Below are positions 13,089 to 24,985 of a stretch of 64,000 bases of DNA, in pieces. Each line of letters opens with the position of its first letter. Position 1 is the first letter of the stretch. A program made the translations under genes and the position numbers. This stretch comes from Numida meleagris. Its lineage: Eukaryota > Chordata > Aves > Galliformes > Numididae. The stretch is taken from positions 101,725,636 through 101,789,635 of the forward strand of contig NC_034409.1 in NCBI RefSeq assembly GCF_002078875.1, in the 5' to 3' direction. Below the pieces are notes generated by a model that did no database searches, was not told the DNA's origin, and saw only the letters and a list, made by a program, of their open reading frames with translations.

Positions 13089-13650
13089 AAATGATGATGA
13101 CAGACCTGCTGAAGAGAAAATGAGGTTACTGCAGTTTTTGCTCAGAAATTGAAAAAACGTGTTCCAGAAAAAGGCATTCTGGCTGATGAGTTGGTGTACA
13201 CTGCAAATCCAAGAACAGTACTGAAATTGGAGCTAAATCATGATAAAGATTTTATAAGAAGTTAATTCTTATGACAGTTGAAGTGGACCTTGCAAAACAT
13301 TTGACAAAACAAGCCTCCCATGCAAAGCTGTACTGCTTCTCATGTCTCTTGCAAGCAAGAGTTGCAGAAAATTAGATGGCAGAGGTGGAACTTATGAGTT
13401 GACACTGTTTTGCATATGAACAACAAGTGAAGCGTCTTGAGAAGGTGAAAGCTGAAAAAATCTTTTTTCAAGAGACAAAACATATTTACCTGATAGAGGA
13501 GAGAGGAGTATGTCTCTCAGTACAGCTCTGAAGGGTCTGCAGATGTGTGCCTACTTGGAGATAAGAACAGCCTTGAAGCAACATATAGGCAGCGAGAAAA
13601 GAGATGCTTTCTCTCTCCTTACCACAGTAATAAAGTTCGTTCTGTGAGTA
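13089..13650 (+). pseudogene. Possible broken coding sequence or processed pseudogene, unidentified
   Basis: Three consecutive plus-strand segments read like protein although the frame changes between them. Segment 1 (about 13100-13158) contains PAEEKMRLLQ. Segment 2 (13140-13262) is 41 open codons including RVPEKGILADELVYTANPRT. Segment 3 (13277-13528) is 84 codons interrupted by only two stops; it is rich in K, E and Q, includes EQQVKRLEKVKAEKI and looks coiled-coil-like. A further frame runs to a double stop at about 13628, immediately overlapped by AATAAA at 13629-13634. This fits a frameshifted, intronless copy of a coiled-coil protein mRNA. However, I do not recognise the parent gene and there is no clear poly(A) tail after the signal. 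Alternatives are a decayed unknown repeat or chance. Confidence 0.35.
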
Positions 13651-14566
13651 TTAGAGTAATATGGAAGCCAAACAATTTGGAAAAATGTCATATTAACTAC
13701 AAAACAATATAAAACAAACAACAGCAACAAAAAAAAAACCAGCATTAACTCTGTTTAAAACAAAATGGTCGGACATCCCTCCTTCAAATGTTTACAAAAT
13801 ACCACCTGTTCTGCAAGTTCCAACATACAGTGTGAACATCCCGCTATATTTGTGCAAAAATCTGGCATAAGGAGTCCTCACAGTGATGTATGCCTAAAGC
13901 TACAAAAATATCTGGACTCATCATCTGATACTGACTTCAGAGTTATCACTCAGTTTTGCCTGTGGAATATTTTCTATAGCTGCTAATGTGGAAGAACCTC
14001 AGCTGACCTTTTCAGTCTCAGGAGGAGCACACAGGACTGTTATTGTAAATTAACCTGTGCCTGCAAAACACTCGAATTTGATACAGCAATAGGTTTCAGG
14101 GGCTGAGACAAGAAAAAATCACCAGTGTCTTCTCTGTTTATGTTGAAGGAAAGAAAAATTATCTTTTCAGAGCAGAAATATATTTTAATTTAAGATCATT
14201 TGCAAGATAATTTACCTTTTCTGACATTATCTTTAACCCTAGTTTCTCATACTCAGTGTTGTCATATGCTAGTAAATATAGACAAATTCTCCATTGTAAT
14301 ATTTCATCTTCAAAATCAATTGTGCTGGTGCTACAAAAAAGCAAGGCTGGAGACTTTGTTCTTCTTAAAGCAGGACAGTGTGGGTATTCGACAGACATAA
14401 ACTTCCAGTCAAGATGGATATTTTTCCACCATCTTATTGAATTCTGATGTGTACTTCTGAGACCCGATTTATTTATGCACTATGCCTGCTGAAGCACAGG
14501 ATAACTCAAGAGTCAAAAAGCACAGTTAGGTAGAAAAATTGCTTAGTAAAGTATTGTCTCACTGAT

Positions 14567-14585
14567 AAAAAAAAAAAAAAAAAAA
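14567..14585 (+). repeat. A19 homopolymer run
   Basis: Nineteen consecutive A residues. No LINE, SINE or processed-mRNA signature precedes it, so it is annotated only as a homopolymer. Confidence 0.9.
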
Positions 14586-16104
14586 CCTACTTTTTGGTAA
14601 AAATGACATCTTTCCTGTTTGTGCTGTGTGCAGAACATAATTTAACATTTAACAAGTAATTTAATTAGCATTCACACTTCTAAAATGCTTCATTTCATTC
14701 TCCCAGTGAAAACTTGTCAAATACAGATTTGACTCCACATATCCTGTTTCAGCAAAAGCTGTAATTATTAGGCCTTAATCCATAGCAGTCAAATCCACAA
14801 ATTTGCACTAAAGAATATGTATGAAAACCAGGAAACAGAAATTGGAACTTAAAATCAGATTTCAGAATAAATGTCAGCTATGGACATCTGAACTGAAAAC
14901 GAGATAAGCCTTTATAGCCTTGAAAATTTATCCGAATGGTTAGCAGCTCACCCAGTGAACAGAGTTTTCTAAAAACAGACAAGAAGTTTGGCTTATTTTA
15001 ACAGTTCAGTATTTTTCACATTGCTTTTATTTTGCTGATGTTAAAATTACTTTCAGAGGAAGGTGCACACTTTCTATACAGGAATTTCAATCCCTTTAAG
15101 AAAAAGGAATAATTGTGATTCTTCATCACTCTGTTTTTTCACACAACCCAGAGCAGCTCCCGGGTCACTGGGACTCCTTCCCAGAAACACTTTATGTTCC
15201 TCAGTAAAAGACTTCTTGTTCCACCTTTCTCTAAGTCTGGAATTCACACACACAGGCAACCTGGCTCAGTGTTACTAAAATACACCACAAGAGGAAGCAT
15301 CCGTAGGACCAAAAAGTGCCTAGTGCCTGTATAGTAGAGCTTAGCAGGGATTTCACTGACAGTCTCACTGAGACACACATGTGGCCAGTTGGACTATATG
15401 AAAGAAGGGGCAGATAAGAGAATGTTAAAAGGTATTTTACCAGGCAATAGTCATTTTGTTTTGTTTTGTGACACGTTTCTAAAAATATTCATTGCATTCA
15501 CTCAAAGATCATGCTGATTTCTACAATACTATTTTCTTAAACCTCCCTTGCATTCCCATGCATATGCATGAACATATACACCTCTCTTCTTCAGATTTTA
15601 CTGCTGCTATCAACACCAGAGACAATTCGTCAGAGCCAGCACACTACACAAGTGCAAGTACCCTCCATAACAGTAAATACTAGTCTTTAAGTAAAGGCGA
15701 TTTTAGTGTTGAATTTATTTTGTATTTACATTAATGAAACCATTTATACAAAACATTTTTTTTACAAAATGGAGAACACAGTTGTAAATTATTAATCAGA
15801 CTGTCAGTATGATGATTCCAGGTTATCAATGATCCAGCAGGAAACAGAAGTTGTTCATGTTCTTTTCTAGTATGTATATTCTCTTGGGATTCTCTAAACA
15901 GTAAGTATTCTTTTTCTCTGACCCTTGCAAATTCATCATCAGCTCTTTTGTACTAATGAAGTCTGGCAAGGAAACTGATTTTGACCTTCCTATACTTAAC
16001 ACAGAAAAATATTAGTCATCTAATCTTTGTTCTCAGCAAAGAATGTTTTAGCTATATAGATACATAACCTTAATATCTTCATACTGAAACTATTGTGGCC
16101 CTTG

Positions 16105-16137
16105 GAAGCTTCACATGGGAGTTTTATGAAGCTTCAC
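16105..16137 (+). repeat. Direct repeat of GAAGCTTCAC, 23-bp period
   Basis: The 10-mer GAAGCTTCAC occurs at 16105-16114 and again at 16128-16137. Each copy contains GAAnnTTC, the two-unit core of a heat-shock-factor site. The fully palindromic centre GAAGCTTC also makes it a simple palindrome pair. Function is speculative without a nearby gene. Confidence 0.5.
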
Positions 16138-17632
16138 TTGAAGGGTTTCAGAAATATTTTCCTCAAAGGACAAGGTTCTCTGCTTGAATGGTAGCTTTCA
16201 GAGACTCCATTAGGCTTTTTCCTTATTCCAGATGTAAGATGATGTTTTTACACCTTGTCAGAAATGCGTTCTCCAGACAAAGTTGGTACATATTGTTTGC
16301 AGTGACCTTCATTTCACAGCTGAGACTGGCAACTTTAACATGTATAAGGTACTAAAAAAAAACCGCCCTTTTGTATAAAGCCTCCCTATATCACTCCTTG
16401 GCAAGTATTGTGCTACAAAGGGCAGAAAGAACCTCTCTGCCTATCTCTCAGAAAAGGGATGTGGCTCATGCTCTTGCAGCTGTCAGCAGTGCTGACATCA
16501 CGAGCTACTTGCACTTTTCTGTATGTTGAAAAACAAGCTGAGCCACAGGTCTGACAAAGTCACAGTCAAAATCGTACCTTTGGTTTCTAAAACACAAGCC
16601 ACCAGAGGACTAAAACTCATCCCAGTATAGATGGGATTTCACTTCTCCTCTTCTAGAATACCTACCTGCATAGTTAGGTTGGCAGCAGCAATTTATTCTG
16701 AAGGATACCATGTTCTCCAGCTGACCATGTTATGCTGCTCTGCCACCTCTGCAGTCATAAATAGGTTGCAGCAACCCTCAATATTATTCAACCTCGAAGT
16801 CTTCACCAAGCTGTTACACTTTAAATTTATAATTGACTAAACTTTTTCTCCTGTATCTTTTCTTCAACTCACATTAAATTCATAGACTTAAATGCAATTG
16901 GCCCCAGCAAGGTATCATCCTGTTACTGGTCATGACCTGATATGGAGCTGACAGGGTACATGTAGCTAAACATCTGCCTAGAGATTTGAATGAGGTGATA
17001 ATTCGGCACACCAAATGCTGTGTTATATGTTCTTTCTCAGTTTGTACAGTATGTACACAAAGAAGAATTGGCGTCAGGTAGAGCTTGTGCTCCACGTGCC
17101 AAAATGCTGCACAGCTGCATTTTCCCCAGCTTAATGCAATTTGTTTTTCCAGAACATATTCCATATGGTTTAGCAATGAGTTTATTCTAACTGCCCCCTT
17201 CTGGTACTTCAAGGTTTTATTGATAAGCACCAAAGTGCCTTTTTTTTCCTTCTCAAAGTGGAACAGGCGACACTCTGGGGCAGATGAAGAGAAACACTGA
17301 ATAGTATTTATGTTGTATTAGAACTCCAGCATGGACAGAGACTGGCAGGGGAGGAGGGAGAGGAGACAAAAAGCAGACTGGCAAGATGAAGGAAATGTCC
17401 ACAGTCTGATAACAAGGATAAATGTCACCATGGGGAAGGGTGAGGGGAAAGGAGGACAAGATCAGGAGGAAAAATGAAACATCAGCAGTGAACCAAATGT
17501 CAGCTAGAACTGAAATTTTAATTCACAACATCCATCAGTACAGGCAGAAAAGTTGATCAATTTAAAATTAAGATACCAGTTTCAATACTCAGGAGTTAAT
17601 TTTCTTACCCTTCTCAAACAAAACAAAGGAGG

Positions 17633-17679
17633 TCTCATCCCTGTGGGTCCCTTACAATTCAGGATACTCTATGATTCTA
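17633..17679 (+). mobile_element. CR1 LINE 3' stub (about 47 bp)
   Basis: The sequence carries 'ctgtgggtcccttacaattc', 'aggatactct' and the terminal ATGATTCT. This is the extreme 3' end of CR1, with the same order as the 3' end of the longer copy at 21325-21650. Everything upstream is absent, making it a very short 5'-truncated insertion or the residue of a deletion. It contributes codons to a short chance reading frame (17553-17792) that is therefore not a gene. Confidence 0.8.
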
Positions 17680-19240
17680 AAAAAGCAGAAGAAAGAGTTA
17701 AGAAACTGGATGCAATTAGTATAAACTATATTTTGTTAAACAGTTGCAGGGTGAGAAGCAGGGTTTTGGCACAAGATCTAGTAGAAAGATGATTGTTTGA
17801 TTGCCTTTGCTGAAATTCCAATCTCAAAAATTTTTTAAAAAATTAGAAAATAGGGCATTTTAGTAGTGCACGTAAAATAACCAGAGGCCAGTATCATACA
17901 ACATGATTGTATTATTTCAGAACAAAAGTCATACTGAAGTCACATGGATTGTTATCTGCCAGAAAATGTGGAGAAGGGAAGGGAGGGAAGGGAAGAGGTA
18001 GGAGGTGAGAGTGAGGGAAAGAAGAAGGTATCTTGTGCATTCCCCAAATGGCCCTCTGCTATCCAAATAGCTATTAGAGATGAGAAAAGAAACATCTTGT
18101 TGAGGGCAAGGCTATCTTTTGACCAAATGGACCATTAACATTCATAAGAATTAAAGCTAGAAAATTGCAGTAGAGCAGGAGAGGATATTATTATGCAGGC
18201 CATTCAACATCTGAAACCCCAGCTCTCAAATCAGACTAAGACTGTGCTTTAAAAATATCCAAAGTGCATATTGCCCCAAAATAAACAAAATAACAAGATA
18301 AGACACTGACAGATGACAAGCTGGCAATGATGGTAATACTCTGGTTTTCTTCTGCAGGATGTTATTGCTGTATCTGATAACAATCATGCTAACAGTTTAA
18401 AAAAAAAGAGGAAAGACATTGGGAACCTCGCTACCCATGATGAGCAATGACAAATAAAAAGAACATTTCCAACCAAAGTGTCAGTATGAGAATGGGGGAA
18501 CTGTCTAAATGGTCACTCCAGAAACATGAGCTCTGGACTTTTGGAGGAAATTAATGAATGTGCATAGATCCAGCTGTTACCCCACAGGGTTTTCCATTCC
18601 CTACCCATGCCCATGTCCTGACCTCATCCCAGTTCCCTATCGCAATGAGAAATAATTGCTCACTGTGTCCACCACTGACAAGAAGGAAACCTGGGCATGC
18701 AAGCTGGAAGGAAGCTGCAGGACAGAGTGGCCAGGTTTCTGAAACTTCAGCATAACCCAAGAGAACAAGTAGGAAATGAATCATCCTGTTAATTTCTTGT
18801 AAGGAAAAGAAGCAGCTAGGGTGATTGGAGAGAAAACACATTTAAACAACCTTTCTTCCTTCACCCTTTCTGGAACCACCAGAAATAAATCTGCAGATGG
18901 AAAGTAGTGTTTATAAGGAAACAAGAGAGTCATCAGATTTTGGTAAGCCTTCAAAATCTTAGAGAATTTTTTTTTACTGTAGGAAATTCTGCTGATACTA
19001 ATTCTCCTACTGAGGCCCCAGGTTAGATCTTCAGTATAATTTGTCCAAGCAGGAATATTGTCTTCCATTACTGTTAGCAAGCACCCAGTGGCCCCGTATA
19101 TCATTCCATGGTAGCTTGTTACTTAATATTCGCAACCAGAATATTAAAAAAACATACTGAAAAAGGCTTTCCATCAATGTTTTCTTATCAACTCTCTTTC
19201 CTTCTCTTCCCTGTCTGTGCTATGCTCACACAAAGATAAC
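17680..19240. other. Unique non-coding DNA containing a homopurine tract
   Basis: The main feature is the purine-rich tract at 17971-18030. A slightly GC-richer patch at about 18550-18780 is open in several frames on both strands but shows no domain, codon pattern or splice framing. No gene is called. Confidence 0.55.
17971..18030 (+). repeat. Homopurine (GGGA/GAA) tract with G-quadruplex motif
   Basis: About 60 bases that are nearly all A and G on the plus strand. Positions 17976-17992 read GGGAAGGGAGGGAAGGG, a textbook G-quadruplex motif with four G3 runs and loops of 2, 1 and 2 bases. The long purine strand could also form a triplex. The surrounding DNA is AT-rich, so the tract stands out. 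No adjacent gene shows what it might regulate. Confidence 0.8.
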
Positions 19241-19448
19241 AATCTCATAATGGCTGAGGTGGGAAGAGACCTCTGGAAGTCACATCATCCAATACTCCTA
19301 CTCAAGCAGGGCCACCTAGTCCAACACCCAGGACTATGCCCAGACAGTTTCTGAATATCTTCATGGATGGTGGCATCTCAGCCTTTCTGAGCAACCTGTG
19401 CCATTGTCCACTCACCCACACAGCAAAAAAGTGCTTCCCAATATTCTT
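19241..19448 (-). mobile_element. CR1 LINE 3' fragment
   Basis: On the minus strand this matches the CR1 3' end. In plus-strand order there is a decayed terminal repeat (ATCTCATAATGG), 'gggaagagacctctggaag', 'ctcaagcagggccacctag', 'tgaatatcttcatggatgg', 'gcaacctgtgccattg' and 'aaaaaagtgcttcccaat'. These blocks correspond to the 3' UTR and the last codons of ORF2. The copy is about 200 bp long and moderately diverged; the reading frame is broken. The same block order occurs in the CR1 at 45673-46158. Confidence 0.9.
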
Positions 19449-21324
19449 GTGGGGGCCTACCCAAGGAGACAATTGCTATGTGTTTGGACTGTATGTAACA
19501 TACATGAGATATATCTATTTCATGTCCTGTGAAAGAGGATTAACAAATGTTAATCAAGTAACAGAGACAGGTCTGATTTAAAGAAAAAATAGTTTTTTTA
19601 ATTAGATTCTGCAAGTGATATCCAATTATTGTAATCACAGCTGTTCTTCAGCACACTGAAACAAAACAGTCTGTATTTATTTAGTGAGACTCCCATATAA
19701 GTCACCAATTAATAAAAAAATAAGCATGTTGTGATGAATTACATCAATAACTTATTTAACTGACTTGGGAACCAAGTGTTCCAAAAATTTCTTTAGAAAT
19801 TGTGAAGCTCATTTGAATAAATTACAGCTCTTAGAACAGACAAGTAAATCTCTTTTTCACATACTGTGAGACTAATTTTCCCTTCAACTCTGTATTCTGA
19901 CAAAAATGAAATAAATTCCCTGATATCTTCCTCAGGCCCATTTTCTAAAAGTCACTGCATTAGTACAAAATAACAAGCTCTAGCTATCTTGATATGTTAT
20001 TGAGGTATGTAATTAAGGTTGTATTGGGATTTGCACTGAAAGTATAGTTAAAGTTCCACTTAGATTTTTACTATTAAGTGTAGTCTCACCATTTGCCATT
20101 ATATCCATGAGTACAGAGAAATTTTACTGATACATTAAGGCTTTTGAAAGAGAAACAACTTTTAAGTGTTCCTTTTTTTAAGTTTTGCCATTTGGCTCCA
20201 GCATCTTCTCTAGCATAACCTCTGCATTCTTCACAGACTTCGAGCTTCTTGCACCCACTTCAGCAATTCAGACACAACTGACTCTGAGAGATTTAAAGTT
20301 TCATCCATTCGCTTATTTTGGTACGCACAGATTTTGAAAGAAGGGGAGATTAAACTGTTAGATCTTCGAGCTTTCTGTTACATCTTGCATCTCACATGCT
20401 TCTTTCTACTTCTATCACCACAAAATGACCAAAAAAACCCAGCAGCTATAATATTTTGCCTACAGGTCCTGCATATGATTGCTTACCACCCTGTTACATG
20501 TTCTGTGATTTGCTTTCCTTTCATCCATGATTAGCAAGCATGACTTGCAGTCACAACTCCAGGCATGCCTCAGAAGGACTGTGGGACTGTGTAAAGACTT
20601 TGAGTTCAGCTTTCATTTGGTAGACTAGAAGCTGACAATACATTATCATGATAGTGTACTAAGGTCAAATTTTCATAAGCATGCCTGCATATTTTGTGTG
20701 CTTATATGCAAGCTAAAGAAACTGGTAATGTGCATTGTACAGACTTGTACTTCAGATGCAAAAAAATGTAACGTGAAAAAAATGTGTTTTCTTGACTGGC
20801 AAGGTGTATGAACTGAAGTAGCCCTGGGTGTGAATGCTATTTTAACTAGTCATTTTTGTAATAACATTGTGTTGATTGAAAATGCAGTCAAGCATCTATA
20901 GTACTAATCAATATGTTTCAATAAGATGTCATAACGAAACTTGCCATTGAGAGACTAGGACTAAAGAAATGTCAGTTGTCCAACAAGAATCAGTTCTCTG
21001 TTCTAAGTTTCCTCTTCTGCTGGAGGTCAGTAAGGTCTGAGGCTTTAAAGGGACTGTTATATCAGGTCAAATGTTTTCTAACAAAACAGTTTTAGCATTT
21101 CAACTTTATGAAGTTTTGCAGAATGTGTGTCTGCTTCCTGCTCAAAGTTTATTCTTACTCAAAATTGAAAATATCCCTATCAAAGAAGTAAATAATCTAT
21201 AGCACCTAACAAGTACCAGAAGATGGAACTGTTTCAGTGAATAGGATAAGGCATACAAGAGGGAAGGACACGAGGCAACAGAACATTGAGTGCAGACCTT
21301 CAGACCCTGAGCTGAGGCCTGGTG
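19449..21324. other. Unique AT-rich non-coding DNA
   Basis: No gene, RNA or repeat family is recognised. The few reading frames are under 70 codons and featureless. Confidence 0.55.
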
Positions 21325-21650
21325 CCCGCTGCAGCTCCTCACAAGGAGCGGAGGGGCAGCGCTGAGCTCTGCTCTCTGGTGACAGCGACAGGGCCCGAGG
21401 GAACGGCATGGAGCTGCGTCAGGGGAGGGGCAGCTGGGGGTTAGGGAAAGGGTCTGCACCAGAGGGCGGTGGGCATGGAACAGGCTACCCAGGGCAGTGG
21501 GCACGGCCCCGAGTACTGGAGTTCAAGAAGCATCTGGACACCACTCTCAGGTGTATGATCTGTTCTTTGGGTAGTCCTGTGTTGCATCAGAGCTTGCTCT
21601 TGAAGATCCTTTAGAGTCCCTTCCAATTCAGGATGTTCTATGATCCTGTG
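21325..21650 (+). mobile_element. CR1 LINE 3' fragment, GC-rich subfamily
   Basis: This is a plus-strand CR1 3' end. Visible blocks are 'gaggggcagcgctgagctct', 'gggaacggcatggagctg', 'cagagggcggtgggcatgg', 'cagggcagtgggcacggccc', 'agttcaagaagcatctggac' and 'gagtcccttccaattcagg', ending at TTCTATGATCCTGTG. It differs in sequence from the CR1 copies at 10.0, 33.9 and 43.2 kb and probably belongs to another subfamily. The 5' boundary is uncertain by about 30-80 bp. It holds six closely spaced G-runs at 21422-21452. Overlapping short frames on both strands are shadows of the decayed ORF2 C-terminus. Confidence 0.9.
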
Positions 21651-24435
21651 TTATGAGCTACATAGAGCTCAGTCTAGCCTTGCCCAGATGGAAGAATGGG
21701 AGCATAGTTTACCTAAAAGTTAACTCCAAGGAGGTATCGGAACTTAAAAATCAGCTCTGAAACATGCAGTCTGACATACTTAAACTCAGTTTCTATTGAA
21801 AATAAACTACGTTGTTTCAATCAATTTTCAGATGGAAAGTTGAAAGTTTGGGGAGTTTCAATAAATGTCAAAATATTCCACGGTAAGAGAAAAAGGAAAA
21901 CTAAAGTAAGGCCGGACCAAACAATGTATGACCAATTGCAGTACTGATCACTTGATGGATTCAGAGATTAAATTGTTCCAATAGATGAGATCTGCAAAAG
22001 AATTATATCTACTTTCACTTTATAAACCTGTTATGACTGTAAATAACATTGATCAAGTCTTATTCAACACTGAGCGGCAACCTGGTGACCAAAAGTATAT
22101 TAACATTGCAGCTAGGCTACAGTTTTAATTTCCTATTATTTTACACGACAGTTATTTATGAAAACAGCATTCCAGTCACAGCCAAAGGATTACAGTCTGA
22201 TTTTAACAACATGAAGGTGCACACAGTATAACTGCCTCTGTACAAGTTATATAGTGGAAGATTAAGCTCTAGAGCACATTTCATGTTAGGCCCTCACTTT
22301 ACAGTTTTATTCTTTATTCTACCTGCATTCAGGTAGGTTTTCGTATTTTATGTATGTTTAAGCTGTTGCTCACAGCTAGAGCCTATGTTTACCTATGTTT
22401 CTGCTGCAAAAAGAGACAAAAAAGTATTGAAAAAATCCTACAGTTAAATTAGACTCATACCCACAAAATAAAATCTCTCAGCTCTTTATAGGATCAGTTC
22501 ATCTTAAATTTTAATCAAAAGAAGCTACCACTCCCTCCACATTTTTCTTCAGCTGAATATTCCAAGGAACCACAGTTCCTGTGGAAAAAAAACAAAACAA
22601 AACAAAACAAGCTCATGAGCCCATTTGCCTAATTTTCACATCCTTGTACAGCACCATCCCAGACACACCTCCTAATGTTATTACAAGCAGAACTTTTGCT
22701 CTTTCCTGGACAGGTAAGATTTACCTTCTAATCTTTTGTCAGAGTTCATCCCTCCAGATTATCTCAATAAAATATAATAGACAGAAACTCTCCCACTACC
22801 TTCTCGTTCAAGGCAAACATTCTTATGAAAATGCAACCTTCATCCATTCTTAGACCTTGATCTTCCATTGATTTTCTAACCTCTTGGCATCTCTCAGCTT
22901 CTTTTGAACTCTCTTTATTGTTGGCTTAGGCAGATGTGCAGCTTCCCAGTGCCTGGGGCTGGGATTGGAATCCAAAACTATCTTTTTAACACCGTTCTCC
23001 AGCTAGAGAGCTCCATCAGATTGAGGTGCTTGCCCCCAAGCAACCAAGTAGCTTTGTCTTCTTTCTCCAGCTCCAACCTGTTTCTTTTGCTTAGGAGCTC
23101 TTTTTCCACTACTGCTGTACTTCAAAGATTGGAAACCAGCTGTTGTAGGTCGCATGACTGCCACCCCTCTGTAGCAGTCCCACCACTTGGGGATCAGACT
23201 GACCAAACCCATCTGAGAGCTAGGGTTGCTCTTCAGAGCCAGTTTACCCTATGATATCACTATCTTCACAGCTCTAAAGGTTGTTCCTTAGTACAGGAGA
23301 TACAGCTGAGAGCCTAGTTGCACTGCCACATCATTCTGTATCAGTACTAATGTGGAGCCACCACGGATCCCAGGGAGAAGAGGGCAACTGAACAAAGTTA
23401 CTCAGCCTTTGGCCTCCCTACAGAGACTGCCAAGTTGCAATGATTGTGTTAGGCTGTGTTCCAGAAAGGCCCTTAATTGTTCATCAAACTTTAACCAGAT
23501 GAGTAATCTTATTAAAACCATGAACTACTCATGCTTAGAGCTAAATACTTGCTCAAGTGCTCTTTGGATCAAGAACTCAGTGATGTAGATTCTTATCCAT
23601 TAACATGTGAACTGAGATAACCGAGTCTCCCTCTTTTAGTGTGATAAAATCTCACAAGATTTAAATCCTTGTGTTAGTGGAGTAAGGTTCACCCACCTCT
23701 TTGCCAGAGTGCTGCTCCTTGTCACAGCTATAAATCACAAGAAAGTGGCTTGTATCAAGTGCCTAACCCTGAAGACCCATAAAATATGAGCAGTGTTGTT
23801 ATCAACTGTCAGTTAACTCACAGAGAGTGGTAAAGAAGTACATAGCCAAGAAGTATAATGTATCTTCTGTTCCAGGCAAGCTCTTCGTAAACATAATATT
23901 TTAATTACATTAATATTTAGTCTAGCTAAGCTTTCATTACTGACTGTGTTCTGCTTTTTGGAGTTTCAGAATGCTGTTATTCTTGATATTTTCCACTAAC
24001 TAAACTTTGATTGTTTAAGAAATGCAATACTGCCATCTAGCATCCACAAAATATGAGTAAACTTTCCTCTCAGATTTGCACAGGCCCATGTCAGCTTTAT
24101 ATGAGCTTTGGTGACTGTAGGTTGTGAAAAGGACTAAGCTCCGTCCTTCAGAAAGCTACTTGCTTCCTAAAAAAGTGCTGGGGGAAATACACCTGGAGAC
24201 TGGAAGAGTTACATTTGCAAGATCAGTTATCTTCATGGCTGTTGTGCTTGCTCCAAAGGGGTCCCAAAGCCAACAAGCAGTTTCAGAGAGCAGCCAGTCC
24301 ACAGCAAACTTCAGGCAGGACAAGCAGGATGAACCACCCAAGACCCCACAGCCATTTTGTGGCTGGGCTGGGTGGGCACGGGCATGGCAGGTCACCACCA
24401 TCTGGTTACCCTTAAATCAGTCCCGTGCCTCCTGT
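21651..24435. other. Unique non-coding DNA
   Basis: No gene or repeat family is recognised. An AAAAC pentanucleotide run lies at 22584-22610. A 116-codon frame at 22904-23254 (plus) and its antisense partner show no domain or splice framing and are not called. Confidence 0.55.
22584..22610 (+). repeat. (AAAAC)n microsatellite
   Basis: An A8 run is followed by four C-terminated AAAAC units. A short pentanucleotide microsatellite. Confidence 0.85.
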
Positions 24436-24439
24436 GATA

Positions 24440-24665
24440 GCTTATATGTACATAGTGTATACATATAGTGTACACATACTGTGTATACAGAGAGTGCATA
24501 CATAGTGTATGCATTATACACAAACATATCACCTATGTATATATGATATATATATATTTATGCACTGAGCATATGTTTATAGGGTATATCCATATATATA
24601 GTATGTATATATATGTATGTGTTTGCATGTGTGTCTGTGTTTGTGCGTATATATACAACATGACC
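24440..24665 (+). repeat. Degenerate TA/TG/CA simple-sequence repeat
   Basis: About 225 bp made almost entirely of interleaved TATA, TACA, TGTA and TGTG units (for example TATATATATATTTATG and GTGTGTCTGTGTTTGTG). No single perfect unit dominates, so it is an old, decayed alternating purine-pyrimidine microsatellite. It ends about 130 bp before a CR1 relic. Translations of it are rich in Y, I, C and V and are not proteins. Confidence 0.85.
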
Positions 24666-24796
24666 CAGAGGTGGCAGCTAGGACACACCTGAAGAGAAAC
24701 TTACATGGTCTTAGCAGTAGATGTAGCATTAAAGCACACTGCAATTTTCTCAGCCCCAGGGCAGGTTCTCTGGTTTCACAGGGTCGTCAAATCGTT

Positions 24797-24985
24797 AAAT
24801 AGGCAAGCTAGAAGGGACCCACAAGGATCCTCAAGTCCAACATCTGGCTCTACACAGGACCTCCCAAAAACTAAATCTTATGTCTGAGAGCACTGTCCAA
24901 ACACTTCCTGAACTCCAGCAGCTTACTGTCATGACCTGTGGAGCCCCTGTAGAGCTCATTTGCAACCACCCCAGGTTTCCATCCT
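24797..24985 (-). mobile_element. CR1 LINE 3' fragment, diverged
   Basis: On the minus strand this is a CR1 3' end. In plus-strand order: 'agaagggacccacaaggatc', 'ctcaagtccaacatctggct', 'cactgtccaaacacttcctg', 'aactccagcagctt' and a degenerate 'gtcatgacctgtggagcc' block. The terminal octamer has decayed (AAATCGTTAAATAGG). The reading frame is lost. The right edge is approximate. Confidence 0.85.

Larger units (their letters stand above)
13651..17632. other. Unique non-coding DNA with poly(A) and TTTTG runs
   Basis: No gene or known repeat is seen. A 19-base A run occupies 14567-14585 without an adjacent recognisable retroelement. A TTTTG run lies near 15457-15470. A pair of identical 10-bp GAAGCTTCAC elements lies at 16105 and 16128. 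Frames of 60-120 codons at 14159-14447, 15063-15278 and 16880-17233 overlap each other on both strands and show no domain. Confidence 0.55.

Noticed and set aside
22904..23254. 116-codon plus-strand frame with antisense partner
   Set aside because: Serine/leucine-rich translation without a recognisable family, and open on both strands.
24468..24692. 74-codon frame rich in Tyr, Ile, Cys and Val
   Set aside because: Translation of a TA/TG simple repeat.
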